18,318 nt of DNA. It comes from CAZNYN01 sp964422205. Lineage in GTDB: Bacteria > Synergistota > Synergistia > Synergistales > Synergistaceae. This document shows positions 7,557 to 13,612 of the stretch, one piece after another (within the stretch, counting starts at the first letter, position 1; each line of letters starts with the position of its first letter). The notes beneath the pieces were generated by a model. The model saw nothing but the letters and a program-made list of their open reading frames with translations. It did no database searches and had not been told where the DNA came from. The stretch covers positions 1 to 18,318 of the forward strand of contig CAYRAI010000043.1 in assembly GCA_964422205.1 (NCBI GenBank). The letters run 5' to 3'. The position numbers and the translations under genes were made by a program.

Positions 7557-8909
7557 CTAAGAGTTTAATCCTATGCCGTTTTCAAACCTGGCGTATTCCT
7601 TAAAAAACACTAAATTAACCTTCCCCGTAGGTCCGTTTCTGTTCTTGGCGACTATTACTTCGGCGGACGAGTCCTGACTTTCTTCCTGGGCGTAATAAGC
7701 CTCCCTGTAGAGGAATATGACCATGTCTGCATCCTGTTCTATCGCTCCGCTGTCTCTGAGGTCGGAGAGCTGGGGCTTTTTGCTGCCGCCGCGCTTTTCA
7801 ACATCTCGCGAGAGCTGTGAAAGTGCTATGACAGGTACTTTAAATTCTCTTGCAACGCCTTTCAGAGCTCTTGATATTTCCGAAACTTCCTGCTGCCTGT
7901 TTTCGATTTTTCTTGCCACATTCATGAGCTGAAGGTAGTCAAGAACGATAAGCCCCTTTTCCGACTTTTGCTTGGCAAAGAAGCGCCGGCACCGCCCTCT
8001 TAGGTCAAGAGTGTTAAGAGTTGAACTGTCATCGATGTAAAGGGGGCATAAAGACAGCTTCCCCGCGGCTTGAGAAAGTTGGTTCCACTGTTCATTCTGC
8101 AGGTTTCTTGATTCGAATATCTGCCTTAAATTTACTCTTGCCTCCGCAGAAAGCATTCTTTGAGCAATCTGCTCCGCAGACATTTCAAGGCTGAAAATCA
8201 AAACTGGGATATTCTCCTGCAGTGCCGCATACTGCGCGACATTTATAGCCCAAGCGGTCTTTCCCATTGAGGGGCGGGCTGCCAGTATGTAGAGGCCTCC
8301 TGCCTGAAGTCCGCCGGACATTTTGTCAAAATCCTTAAATCCCGTGGGGACTCCAGTCATTGTAAGACCGCCGGCAAGTCGCTTTTCGATTTCGGAAAGA
8401 GCGGACTTAATTACTTCTTTAGAACCTCTAACATTGGCGGTGCGTCCCGAGCGGGCAATCTCAAAGACTTTTTGTTCCGCAGATTCCAGTGCTTCAGCCA
8501 CTTCGACATCCTCGGAAAAGCCCATGCGCGATATATCGCTTCCTACAGTTATCAGTCCTCTGTGTACCGATTTATCGCGCACGATAGAGATATGGTGTTC
8601 AACATTGGCTGTTGTGGTAACGGCGTCAAGCAGAGCTGCAATAAAAGAGAGGCCTCCCAATTTTTCTTCAAGACCCAGCTTAATCAGCTCTTCGCGGAAG
8701 GTCAGAGAGTCTACCGCGATATCCCTTTCAGCCATTGACGATATTATCTCAAACGCGTTTCTGTGCCTGGGATCGTAAAAGTCATCGGCGGTAAGACCCT
8801 CAGTTACAGCCATGAGGGCCTCCCGCTCCAACATACATGCTCCGAGGACAGAACGTTCGGCTTCGAGATTAAACGGAGGAACTCTGTCCGCTCCCATTGC
8901 TTGAGCCAA
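7557..8909 (-). CDS. dnaB: Replicative DNA helicase DnaB
   Basis: A 450-residue hexameric 5'-3' helicase that unwinds the replication fork and recruits primase. The N-terminal domain (about 10-110) starts PPFNLEAERSVLG. The RecA-like domain carries Walker A ARPSMGKT (211-218), Walker B LIVLDYLQLM (320-329) and the late block IALSQLSRDVEKR followed by LSDLRDSGAIEQDAD. Length is normal and no intein is present. The start is a TTG at 8909, two bases after the rplI stop, with GGAG 11 bases upstream. The ATG four codons later lies 23 bases from that site and is less likely. The order rplI-dnaB is widely conserved. Confidence 0.97.
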   Translation of the reverse strand: MAQAMGADRVPPFNLEAERSVLGACMLEREALMAVTEGLTADDFYDPRHRNAFEIISSMAERDIAVDSLTFREELIKLGLEEKLGGLSFIAALLDAVTTTANVEHHISIVRDKSVHRGLITVGSDISRMGFSEDVEVAEALESAEQKVFEIARSGRTANVRGSKEVIKSALSEIEKRLAGGLTMTGVPTGFKDFDKMSGGLQAGGLYILAARPSMGKTAWAINVAQYAALQENIPVLIFSLEMSAEQIAQRMLSAEARVNLRQIFESRNLQNEQWNQLSQAAGKLSLCPLYIDDSSTLNTLDLRGRCRRFFAKQKSEKGLIVLDYLQLMNVARKIENRQQEVSEISRALKGVAREFKVPVIALSQLSRDVEKRGGSKKPQLSDLRDSGAIEQDADMVIFLYREAYYAQEESQDSSAEVIVAKNRNGPTGKVNLVFFKEYARFENGIGLNS

Positions 8910-8911
8910 TA

Positions 8912-9358
8912 TTATTCAGTCTCCACTTTAAGTGTCATTTCAGCTTCTATGCCGGGATAGAGCTTTATTTTAAAGGGGAAGGTGCCTGCCTGTTTTACCG
9001 CGTCATCAATCTTTATGTCCTTTTTATCGATATCGGCACTATATGCAGATGCTACAGCGTCGGCAATTTGAGCGGTTGTGACGCTTCCGAAAAGCTTTCC
9101 GCCTTCGCCTGCGTTAACCTTTATCGTTACGACTTTGCCTCCGAGTTTTTTCTTTGTATCCTCGGCTGCTTTTACTTTTTTATCGTCTTTAAGCTTCTGT
9201 GTCTTCTGAAGTTCCTGGTGTTCGCGTATTTTTCCTGCAGTTGCTTCTTCAGCAAGGCCTCTTCCTATAAGATAATTGCGTCCGTATCCGTCCGACACCT
9301 CAAGAAGTTCGCCTTTGCGTCCTATCTTATTTACATCTTGTTTCAGTATTACTTTCAT
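8912..9358 (-). CDS. rplI: 50S ribosomal protein bL9
   Basis: A 148-residue ribosomal protein with the signature MKVILKQDVNKIGRKGE and GYGRNYLIGRGLA (residues 24-36, the rRNA-binding N domain), a long charged linker helix (about 40-75), and the C domain with GKLFGSVTTAQIADAV and IKIDDAVKQAGTFPFKIKLYPGIEAE. Length is standard. It starts on the last base of the DUF2232 gene (TAATG) with a strong AAGGAGG 8 bases before the ATG, and it ends two bases before dnaB. Confidence 0.98.
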   Translation of the reverse strand: MKVILKQDVNKIGRKGELLEVSDGYGRNYLIGRGLAEEATAGKIREHQELQKTQKLKDDKKVKAAEDTKKKLGGKVVTIKVNAGEGGKLFGSVTTAQIADAVASAYSADIDKKDIKIDDAVKQAGTFPFKIKLYPGIEAEMTLKVETE

Positions 9359-10308
9359 TAATTCTTCCTCCTTAAACGCTTTCTTAAATCGTACCAGATA
9401 TCAAAGATTCCAACCATAGAGAGAATATACGATACGGGTGAAAAAACAATGCCGAAGGCGGTTAAAAGAACTTTGGCAAACTTATTTACCTTGTGTTTCG
9501 ACATAAAATACCACATCAGAGAGAGACCCTGAATCATGAATACCGTCCTCAGCACTTCCATCAGATTTGCCGAGAGGACTAAGAATATTCTCTCATCGGG
9601 CAGTGCTTTTGCCGCTAAGTCTGTAATCAAAGCAGCCATTAGAGCCCAAAAAATATTTTTAGGGAAACGCCATGTTCCGAACGGAGGCAGTTTTGGCAGA
9701 GGAGCTGTCTGCAGCCTGCCCAGAGAGAGTGAGGCTGCTCCGTATGTGCACATCGTATCGCTGAATGAAAATAGTATCAGCATGGACGGCATCAGCAGGG
9801 ATATCGCTTCGCTCAGAGCCTCGGCATAGCCGCTTACAGCGGACTTTGAAACGGAAAGTCCCGCGCTCTCGAGTCCCGACGTCATTCCAGACATAATCTG
9901 AGAAATACCGTCGCCTGTCAGGACAAATGGATTAAATCCGGCTGCCTTGGTAAATATAACCATGAGCAGAATTTTAGTGAAAATAGATGCAGAGACGCAT
10001 GAAGCAATAAACTCCGCGCCGCCTTTCATTCTCTGTGATAATATCCCGAACATTAGGCCGGTTATGCCAAATAACAGGCAATACATTATCGCGGATACGG
10101 GGCTCGATATAATGTACACCAAGAGAGTGCCCAGAAGCGAACCAAAAGATGCTTCTTTTTCTCCTATCCTCTTTGTAAGCATGAGGAATGGGAAGGGTGC
10201 CACGAGTATCGTCAAAGGAGCGGTGAATATAAATCCCATTCCAAACGCATACATCAGCACGCTTAGGAAGACCCACGATATCCATTCAAAAATTTTTTTT
10301 GCTTTCAC
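9358..10308 (-). CDS. DUF2232 (YybS-like) membrane protein
   Basis: A 316-residue protein with about eight hydrophobic helices and a PPFGTWRFPKNIFWAL segment typical of DUF2232, the family of B. subtilis YybS. In Bacillus a member also sits between rpsR and rplI. The function is unknown, and a transporter-like role is only a guess. The start is a GTG at 10308 with GGAGG 7 bases upstream. A longer frame begins at 10473, but it runs through the preceding terminator and into rpsR, so the extra 55 residues are rejected. This is the first gene after that terminator, and it may use the promoter-like element near 10367-10372. Confidence 0.85.
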   Translation of the reverse strand: MKAKKIFEWISWVFLSVLMYAFGMGFIFTAPLTILVAPFPFLMLTKRIGEKEASFGSLLGTLLVYIISSPVSAIMYCLLFGITGLMFGILSQRMKGGAEFIASCVSASIFTKILLMVIFTKAAGFNPFVLTGDGISQIMSGMTSGLESAGLSVSKSAVSGYAEALSEAISLLMPSMLILFSFSDTMCTYGAASLSLGRLQTAPLPKLPPFGTWRFPKNIFWALMAALITDLAAKALPDERIFLVLSANLMEVLRTVFMIQGLSLMWYFMSKHKVNKFAKVLLTAFGIVFSPVSYILSMVGIFDIWYDLRKRLRRKN

Positions 10309-10315
10309 ACTATGA

Positions 10316-10320
10316 CCTCC
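10316..10320 (-). promoter_or_regulatory. Ribosome binding site fixing the DUF2232 start
   Basis: GGAGG on the minus strand, 7 bases before the GTG at 10308. It lies between the terminator and the coding frame and decides the short start. Confidence 0.8.
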
Positions 10321-10325
10321 GCGCT

Positions 10326-10376
10326 CTGTTATAAAAAAACGAGAGAGCCGTACAGGCCCTCTCGTTATTATAACAG
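10326..10376. repeat. Outer inverted repeat around the terminator
   Basis: CTGTTATAA at 10326-10334 is exactly complementary to TTATAACAG at 10368-10376. With the inner terminator stem it makes a two-tier palindrome of 51 bases. On the minus strand, closing the outer stem would pair part of the U tract. Confidence 0.8.
10332..10366 (-). terminator. Intrinsic terminator after rpsR
   Basis: Read on the minus strand, ACGAGAGGGCC and GGCTCTCTCGT form an 11-bp stem (one G-T pair) around the loop TGTAC, followed at once by seven T. The stop codon of rpsR is 26 bases upstream. On the plus strand the A run precedes the stem, so the terminator works for minus-strand transcription only. The stem is flanked by a second inverted repeat at 10326-10334 and 10368-10376. 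Confidence 0.93.
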
Positions 10377-10395
10377 CTATGAGAGAAAAATTTAA
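10367..10395 (-). promoter_or_regulatory. Possible promoter overlapping the terminator (for DUF2232)
   Basis: A perfect -10 box TATAAT lies at 10372-10367 on the minus strand. The -35 region 17 bases upstream (TTAAAT, 10395-10390) is poor. A start about 7 bases downstream would fall inside the first arm of the terminator stem, so the new transcript would lack half the hairpin and read through. This is the only candidate seen close before DUF2232. It is inference from a -10 match alone. Confidence 0.35.
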
Positions 10396-10631
10396 TCTGA
10401 TGTGAACGGAAGCAGAGCGATGATTCTCGCGCGCTTGATAGCTCTTGTTATCTGGCGCTGGTGCTTCGCGCATGTGCCTGTTACACGGCGCGGCACTATC
10501 TTTCCGCGTTCTGTTATGTACTTTTTGAGTTTATCGACTTCTTTGTAGTCTACGTGAGCAATCTTGTCAACGCAGAAATGACAAACCTTCGGTCTGCGCT
10601 TGCGGCGCTTGCGGTTGAATGAATTTTCCAT
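10392..10631 (-). CDS. rpsR: 30S ribosomal protein bS18
   Basis: A 79-residue protein that binds S6 on the platform of the small subunit. It has a basic N-terminus (NRKRRKRRPK), the YKEVDKLKKYITERGKIVPRR core and the TGTCAKHQRQITRAIKRARIIALLPF ending. Cys17, Cys20 (CHFC), Cys54 and His57 (CAKH) make it the zinc-binding form of S18. It follows ssb by 19 bases and is the last gene before the strong terminator. The standard order rpsF-ssb-rpsR is kept. Confidence 0.98.
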   Translation of the reverse strand: MENSFNRKRRKRRPKVCHFCVDKIAHVDYKEVDKLKKYITERGKIVPRRVTGTCAKHQRQITRAIKRARIIALLPFTSD

Positions 10632-10650
10632 TTAAGATTTCCACCTCTTC

Positions 10651-11196
10651 CTAAAACGGTATCTCAACGTCTCCCGATCCATCGGGGCCATTCATTTCGG
10701 AGAAGTCAAGGGGAAACTCATCTTCAAAACCCGCTTCCTCGCGCAGACTGCCCATATCTCCCGTGGAGACAGCATCCGAAGATGCAGGGCGAGTATAGCC
10801 GCCCTGGGGCGCCTGTGGGCGCTGGCTGTATTCAGATGAACCCTCGTCATCTCTGCGGCCGGAACCGAGGAGAACGATGTTTTCGGCAACGACTTCCGTA
10901 ACCCACCTGTGCTGTCCGGTTTTTACGTCATCATAGTCACGTGTGCTTAAACGTCCCTCTACAAGAACCTGACGGCCCTTTTTGAGGTATTTTTCGCATA
11001 GATCCGCAAGAAAGCTCCATGCCGTGACCGATATAAAATCGGTGTGACTCTGAAGTTCTCCCGTCATTTTGTTCTTCCACTGGCGTCCGGTAGCAACCGA
11101 TATACGAGCCACCTTCTGCTTGCTGGGAGTAAATCTGACATCGGGATCGCGGGCTAAGCGCCCCATTACTATGACCTTGTTAAAATCCTTAGACAT
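10651..11196 (-). CDS. ssb: Single-stranded DNA-binding protein SSB
   Basis: A 181-residue protein that coats single-stranded DNA at the replication fork and in repair. The OB fold spans about residues 1-110 (FNKVIVMGRLARDPDVRFTP at the start, then FLADLCEKYLKKGRQVLVEGRL). A flexible, Ser/Gly/Gln-rich linker follows, ending in the acidic tip DVEIPF, which recruits partner proteins. Length is typical. It starts three bases after the rpsF stop, with a weak GGAAG site, which suggests coupling to rpsF. Confidence 0.97.
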   Translation of the reverse strand: MSKDFNKVIVMGRLARDPDVRFTPSKQKVARISVATGRQWKNKMTGELQSHTDFISVTAWSFLADLCEKYLKKGRQVLVEGRLSTRDYDDVKTGQHRWVTEVVAENIVLLGSGRRDDEGSSEYSQRPQAPQGGYTRPASSDAVSTGDMGSLREEAGFEDEFPLDFSEMNGPDGSGDVEIPF

Positions 11197-11199
11197 GGG

Positions 11200-11484
11200 C
11201 TATTTCTCTTCCAGGTTTACAACCATCTGGCGTATTACCTGGTTTTTGAGACTGAGAAGACGCTCCATTTCCTTAACCTGCGCGGGGTCGAGCTTGAACG
11301 TATAGAGTACGTAGAAACCCTCGAGCTGCTTCTCGATAGGATAGGCAAAACGCTTTTTGCCCCAGAGATCCACCTTTTCTACCTCTGCTCCTAAACCGCG
11401 CACGATCTCGGCTATTTCTTCCGATACCATTTTGTGGTCTTCAAGATCTGCCTGAAGTATAACTACCATTTCGTAAGATCGCAC
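11200..11484 (-). CDS. rpsF: 30S ribosomal protein bS6
   Basis: A 94-residue ribosomal protein beginning MRSYEMVVILQADLED, with DLWGKKRFAYPIEKQLEGFYVLYTF in the middle, the typical S6 beta-strand region. The GTG at 11484 has the strong SD GGAGG 8 bases upstream and gives the normal family length. A longer frame from 11526 would add 14 residues that run over this ribosome site and the leader hairpin, so it is rejected. S6 works with S18, two genes downstream, and both belong to the same transcript. Confidence 0.96.
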   Translation of the reverse strand: MRSYEMVVILQADLEDHKMVSEEIAEIVRGLGAEVEKVDLWGKKRFAYPIEKQLEGFYVLYTFKLDPAQVKEMERLLSLKNQVIRQMVVNLEEK

Positions 11485-11492
11485 GTATTTCA

Positions 11493-11500
11493 CCTCCTCC
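11493..11500 (-). promoter_or_regulatory. Ribosome binding site fixing the rpsF start
   Basis: GGAGGAGG on the minus strand, ending 8 bases before the GTG at 11484. An upstream in-frame GTG (11493-11491) overlaps this site and cannot be the start. Confidence 0.8.
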
Positions 11501-11512
11501 CTTTGGACTTTG

Positions 11513-11534
11513 GTCTCTTCCTTCAAGAAGAGAC
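11513..11534 (-). promoter_or_regulatory. Hairpin in the rpsF leader
   Basis: GTCTCTTC and GAAGAGAC pair perfectly (8 bp) around a 6-base loop, in the leader between the rpsF promoter and its ribosome site. There is no U tract, so it is not an intrinsic terminator. The S6-S18 pair is known to repress its own operon through a leader RNA in many bacteria. That motif needs a CCG in a bulge, which I do not see here, so a role in autoregulation is only possible. Confidence 0.45.
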
Positions 11535-11552
11535 AGGGACATACAGCTGGTT

Positions 11553-11581
11553 ATTATAACCTTACAACGGTTCTAGTGCAA
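11553..11581 (-). promoter_or_regulatory. Promoter of the rpsF-ssb-rpsR operon
   Basis: Minus-strand -35 TTGCAC (11581-11576), 17-base spacer, -10 TATAAT (11558-11553), a near-ideal sigma70-type promoter. The -35 box overlaps the last codons of the ftsB-like gene. The -10 lies in the odd inverted repeat GGTTAT-A-ATAACC, which could also be an operator. The expected start is near 11546, giving a leader of about 60 bases. Confidence 0.8.
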
Positions 11582-11872
11582 GTGGTCTTTTGATGCAACT
11601 TCTATTTTATATATTGTCTCTCCCGAGAGAACAAGGTTAAACTGCTCTCTCGCAAGTCTTGCAATGCCTTCTGGGGTGCTGTAGTAATTTATGTCCCTCT
11701 CAAGCTGCTGCGTTTTGCGCTCTTCTTCGACAAGTTCTTCCATTCTCTCGTCAAGAGTGGAAGAGAGGTTGTCAATACGCTCAAATTCTTTAAAAAAGGA
11801 GGTCAGCAGTACCGCAATCAAAAAAGTTACCGCCGCCATATATATTACCCACCGAAGTCTCGGCGCGTTCAT
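11573..11872 (-). CDS. FtsB/DivIC-like septum formation initiator
   Basis: A 99-residue bitopic protein: a short cytoplasmic start, one membrane helix (about residues 8-26), a coiled coil (about 30-62, IDNLSSTLDERMEELVEEERK) and the conserved segment YYSTPEGIARLAREQFNLVLSGETIY, which matches the end of the septum initiator family (FtsB/DivIC: x-x-P-x-x-I-E-x-x-AR-x-x-LGL-V-x-P-x-E). These proteins join FtsL and FtsQ/DivIB to activate septal wall synthesis. The ATG at 11872 has GGGAG 9 bases upstream, and the gene follows argS by 28 bases. Whether it is the FtsB or the DivIC ortholog cannot be told from sequence alone. Confidence 0.85.
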   Translation of the reverse strand: MNAPRLRWVIYMAAVTFLIAVLLTSFFKEFERIDNLSSTLDERMEELVEEERKTQQLERDINYYSTPEGIARLAREQFNLVLSGETIYKIEVASKDHLH

Positions 11873-11900
11873 ATATTATCTCTCCCTTTACGGTTCAATA

Positions 11901-13577
11901 TTACATTTTCTCCGGAGCGGAAACCCCAAGCAGAGTCAGTGTGTTTTTCAGCGTTATCCTTGCCGCTTCCATCAAAAGAACGCGTGATTTCATAAGAGGC
12001 TCCTCTATTCCCAGTATCCTCTGGCTGTTGTAGAAGGCATGGAACGCCTCTGCAAGTTCCGTGGCGTAGTAGGCCATACGGTGCGGCGCAAGTTCCGCGG
12101 CTGACTTGGAAACTTCCTCTGGCATCTTCGAGATGACTTTGACGAGGTTGTGTTCCGTGGGGTCTGTCAAAAGCGATACGTCAAACTCTTCCATCGAAGG
12201 CATCTTCACTCCGCGCTCTTCAAGCTCGCGGCAAATGCTGCATATACGGGCGTGAGCGTACTGCACGTAGAATACGGGATTTTCGGAGGTTGCCTTTTTG
12301 GCAAGCTCAAGGTCAAAGTCGACTGTGCTGTCACAGCGGCGGATGACAAAGAAGAAACGTGTAGCATCCACTCCGACTTCGTCCATTATCTCTCTCAAAG
12401 TGATGATTGTTCCCGCGCGCTTCGACATCTGAACGGGCTTGCCGTCGCGAAGGAGATTGACCATCTGTATGAGCAGGACGTCAATAGCATCATCTTCGTA
12501 TCCGAAAGCTTTGTTTACGGACTTGAGGCGCGGAACATATCCGTGGTGGTCTGCTCCCCATACGTAGATGAGCTTTTCAAAATTTCTGTCATATTTATTT
12601 TTGAGATATGCCACGTCTGACGTAAAATATGTAGGAACTCCGTTTGTGCGGATAAGAACTCTGTCCTTGTCGTCTCCGAACATGGTGGAGCGGAACCAGA
12701 GAGCACCTTCCTGCTCGTAGGCGTAGTCGCGCTTTTTGAGAGCTTCCATGGCAGGTTCGACAAGTCCGTCGTCGTAGAGTGACTTTTCAGAGAACCATAC
12801 GTCAAATTTAACTCCGAAGTCCTCAAGGTCTTTCTTTATCATTCCTATGACAATTTTGCCTGTTTCGATCGAGAAGAATTCCTGAGTCTCTTCAAGGGGC
12901 TTGTCGGCAAGGGAAGTTCCGTACTTTTCCACATACATTGCGGCTATGTCCGTCATGTATTCGCCGTGGTAGCCGTCTTCCGGCATAGGAGCTTCGTCTG
13001 CGCGGCCTATGGCCTCAAAGTAGCGAGCCTGAGCTGATTTTCCGAGCAGCTCCATCTGAAGTCCCGCATCGTTTATATAATATTCGCGTTCGACGTTCCA
13101 GCCTGCAAAATCTAATATAGAGGCTGTGATGTCTCCTACCGCGGCTCCGCGTCCGTGTCCCATGTGCAGAGGGCCTGTCGGGTTTGCGCTTACAAATTCA
13201 ACCTGTACCTTGCGGCCTTTTCCGTCATTCACACGGCCGTAATTCTCTTTTTTCTCTATTGCATTTTTTACGGCCTCTGTTATCCAATTTGAGGTAAGAG
13301 TAAAGTTCATAAATCCGGGCCCGGCCACTTCGGCTTTTTCGACAATATCGCCCTTAGGGAGAGATGCTATTATTGATGCTGCCAACTCTCTGGGATTTGT
13401 TCCGAAAGGTTTAGCAAGCTGCATGGCTATGTTTGAAGCCCAGTCCCCGTGCCCTGCCTGTCTCGGACGCTCGAGGCGAACTTCAAAATCTTCGGGAAGA
13501 GTTTGTCCGCGCTCTTCCGCAACACGACGCACCGCACTGTCCAGCGCCAGCTTTAGTTCTTCTGTTATGTTCTGCAA
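11901..13577 (-). CDS. argS: Arginyl-tRNA synthetase
   Basis: A 558-residue class I enzyme that charges tRNA-Arg. The N-terminal additional domain (1-115) precedes the catalytic core with EFVSANPTGPLHMGHGRGA (HIGH-type motif HMGH at 138-141) and YVWGADHHGYVPR. The MSKR loop (384-387) corresponds to KMSKS. The C-terminal DALR anticodon-binding domain includes NPVFYVQYAHARI and ends in LTLLGVSAPEKM. Length is normal. The start is TTG at 13577 with GGGAG 10 bases upstream; MQNITEELKLAL is a typical ArgS opening. It lies 35 bases after the DUF3857-like gene with no terminator between, so it is probably co-transcribed with it. Confidence 0.97.
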   Translation of the reverse strand: MQNITEELKLALDSAVRRVAEERGQTLPEDFEVRLERPRQAGHGDWASNIAMQLAKPFGTNPRELAASIIASLPKGDIVEKAEVAGPGFMNFTLTSNWITEAVKNAIEKKENYGRVNDGKGRKVQVEFVSANPTGPLHMGHGRGAAVGDITASILDFAGWNVEREYYINDAGLQMELLGKSAQARYFEAIGRADEAPMPEDGYHGEYMTDIAAMYVEKYGTSLADKPLEETQEFFSIETGKIVIGMIKKDLEDFGVKFDVWFSEKSLYDDGLVEPAMEALKKRDYAYEQEGALWFRSTMFGDDKDRVLIRTNGVPTYFTSDVAYLKNKYDRNFEKLIYVWGADHHGYVPRLKSVNKAFGYEDDAIDVLLIQMVNLLRDGKPVQMSKRAGTIITLREIMDEVGVDATRFFFVIRRCDSTVDFDLELAKKATSENPVFYVQYAHARICSICRELEERGVKMPSMEEFDVSLLTDPTEHNLVKVISKMPEEVSKSAAELAPHRMAYYATELAEAFHAFYNSQRILGIEEPLMKSRVLLMEAARITLKNTLTLLGVSAPEKM

Positions 13578-13612
13578 AGCAATAACACTCCCTTTATAAA
13601 ATCTAAAACTTT

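Noticed and set aside
10309..10473. N-terminal extension of the DUF2232 protein by 55 residues
   Set aside because: It would be translated from inside rpsR through a terminator hairpin; the GTG at 10308 has a strong ribosome site and gives a normal hydrophobic start.
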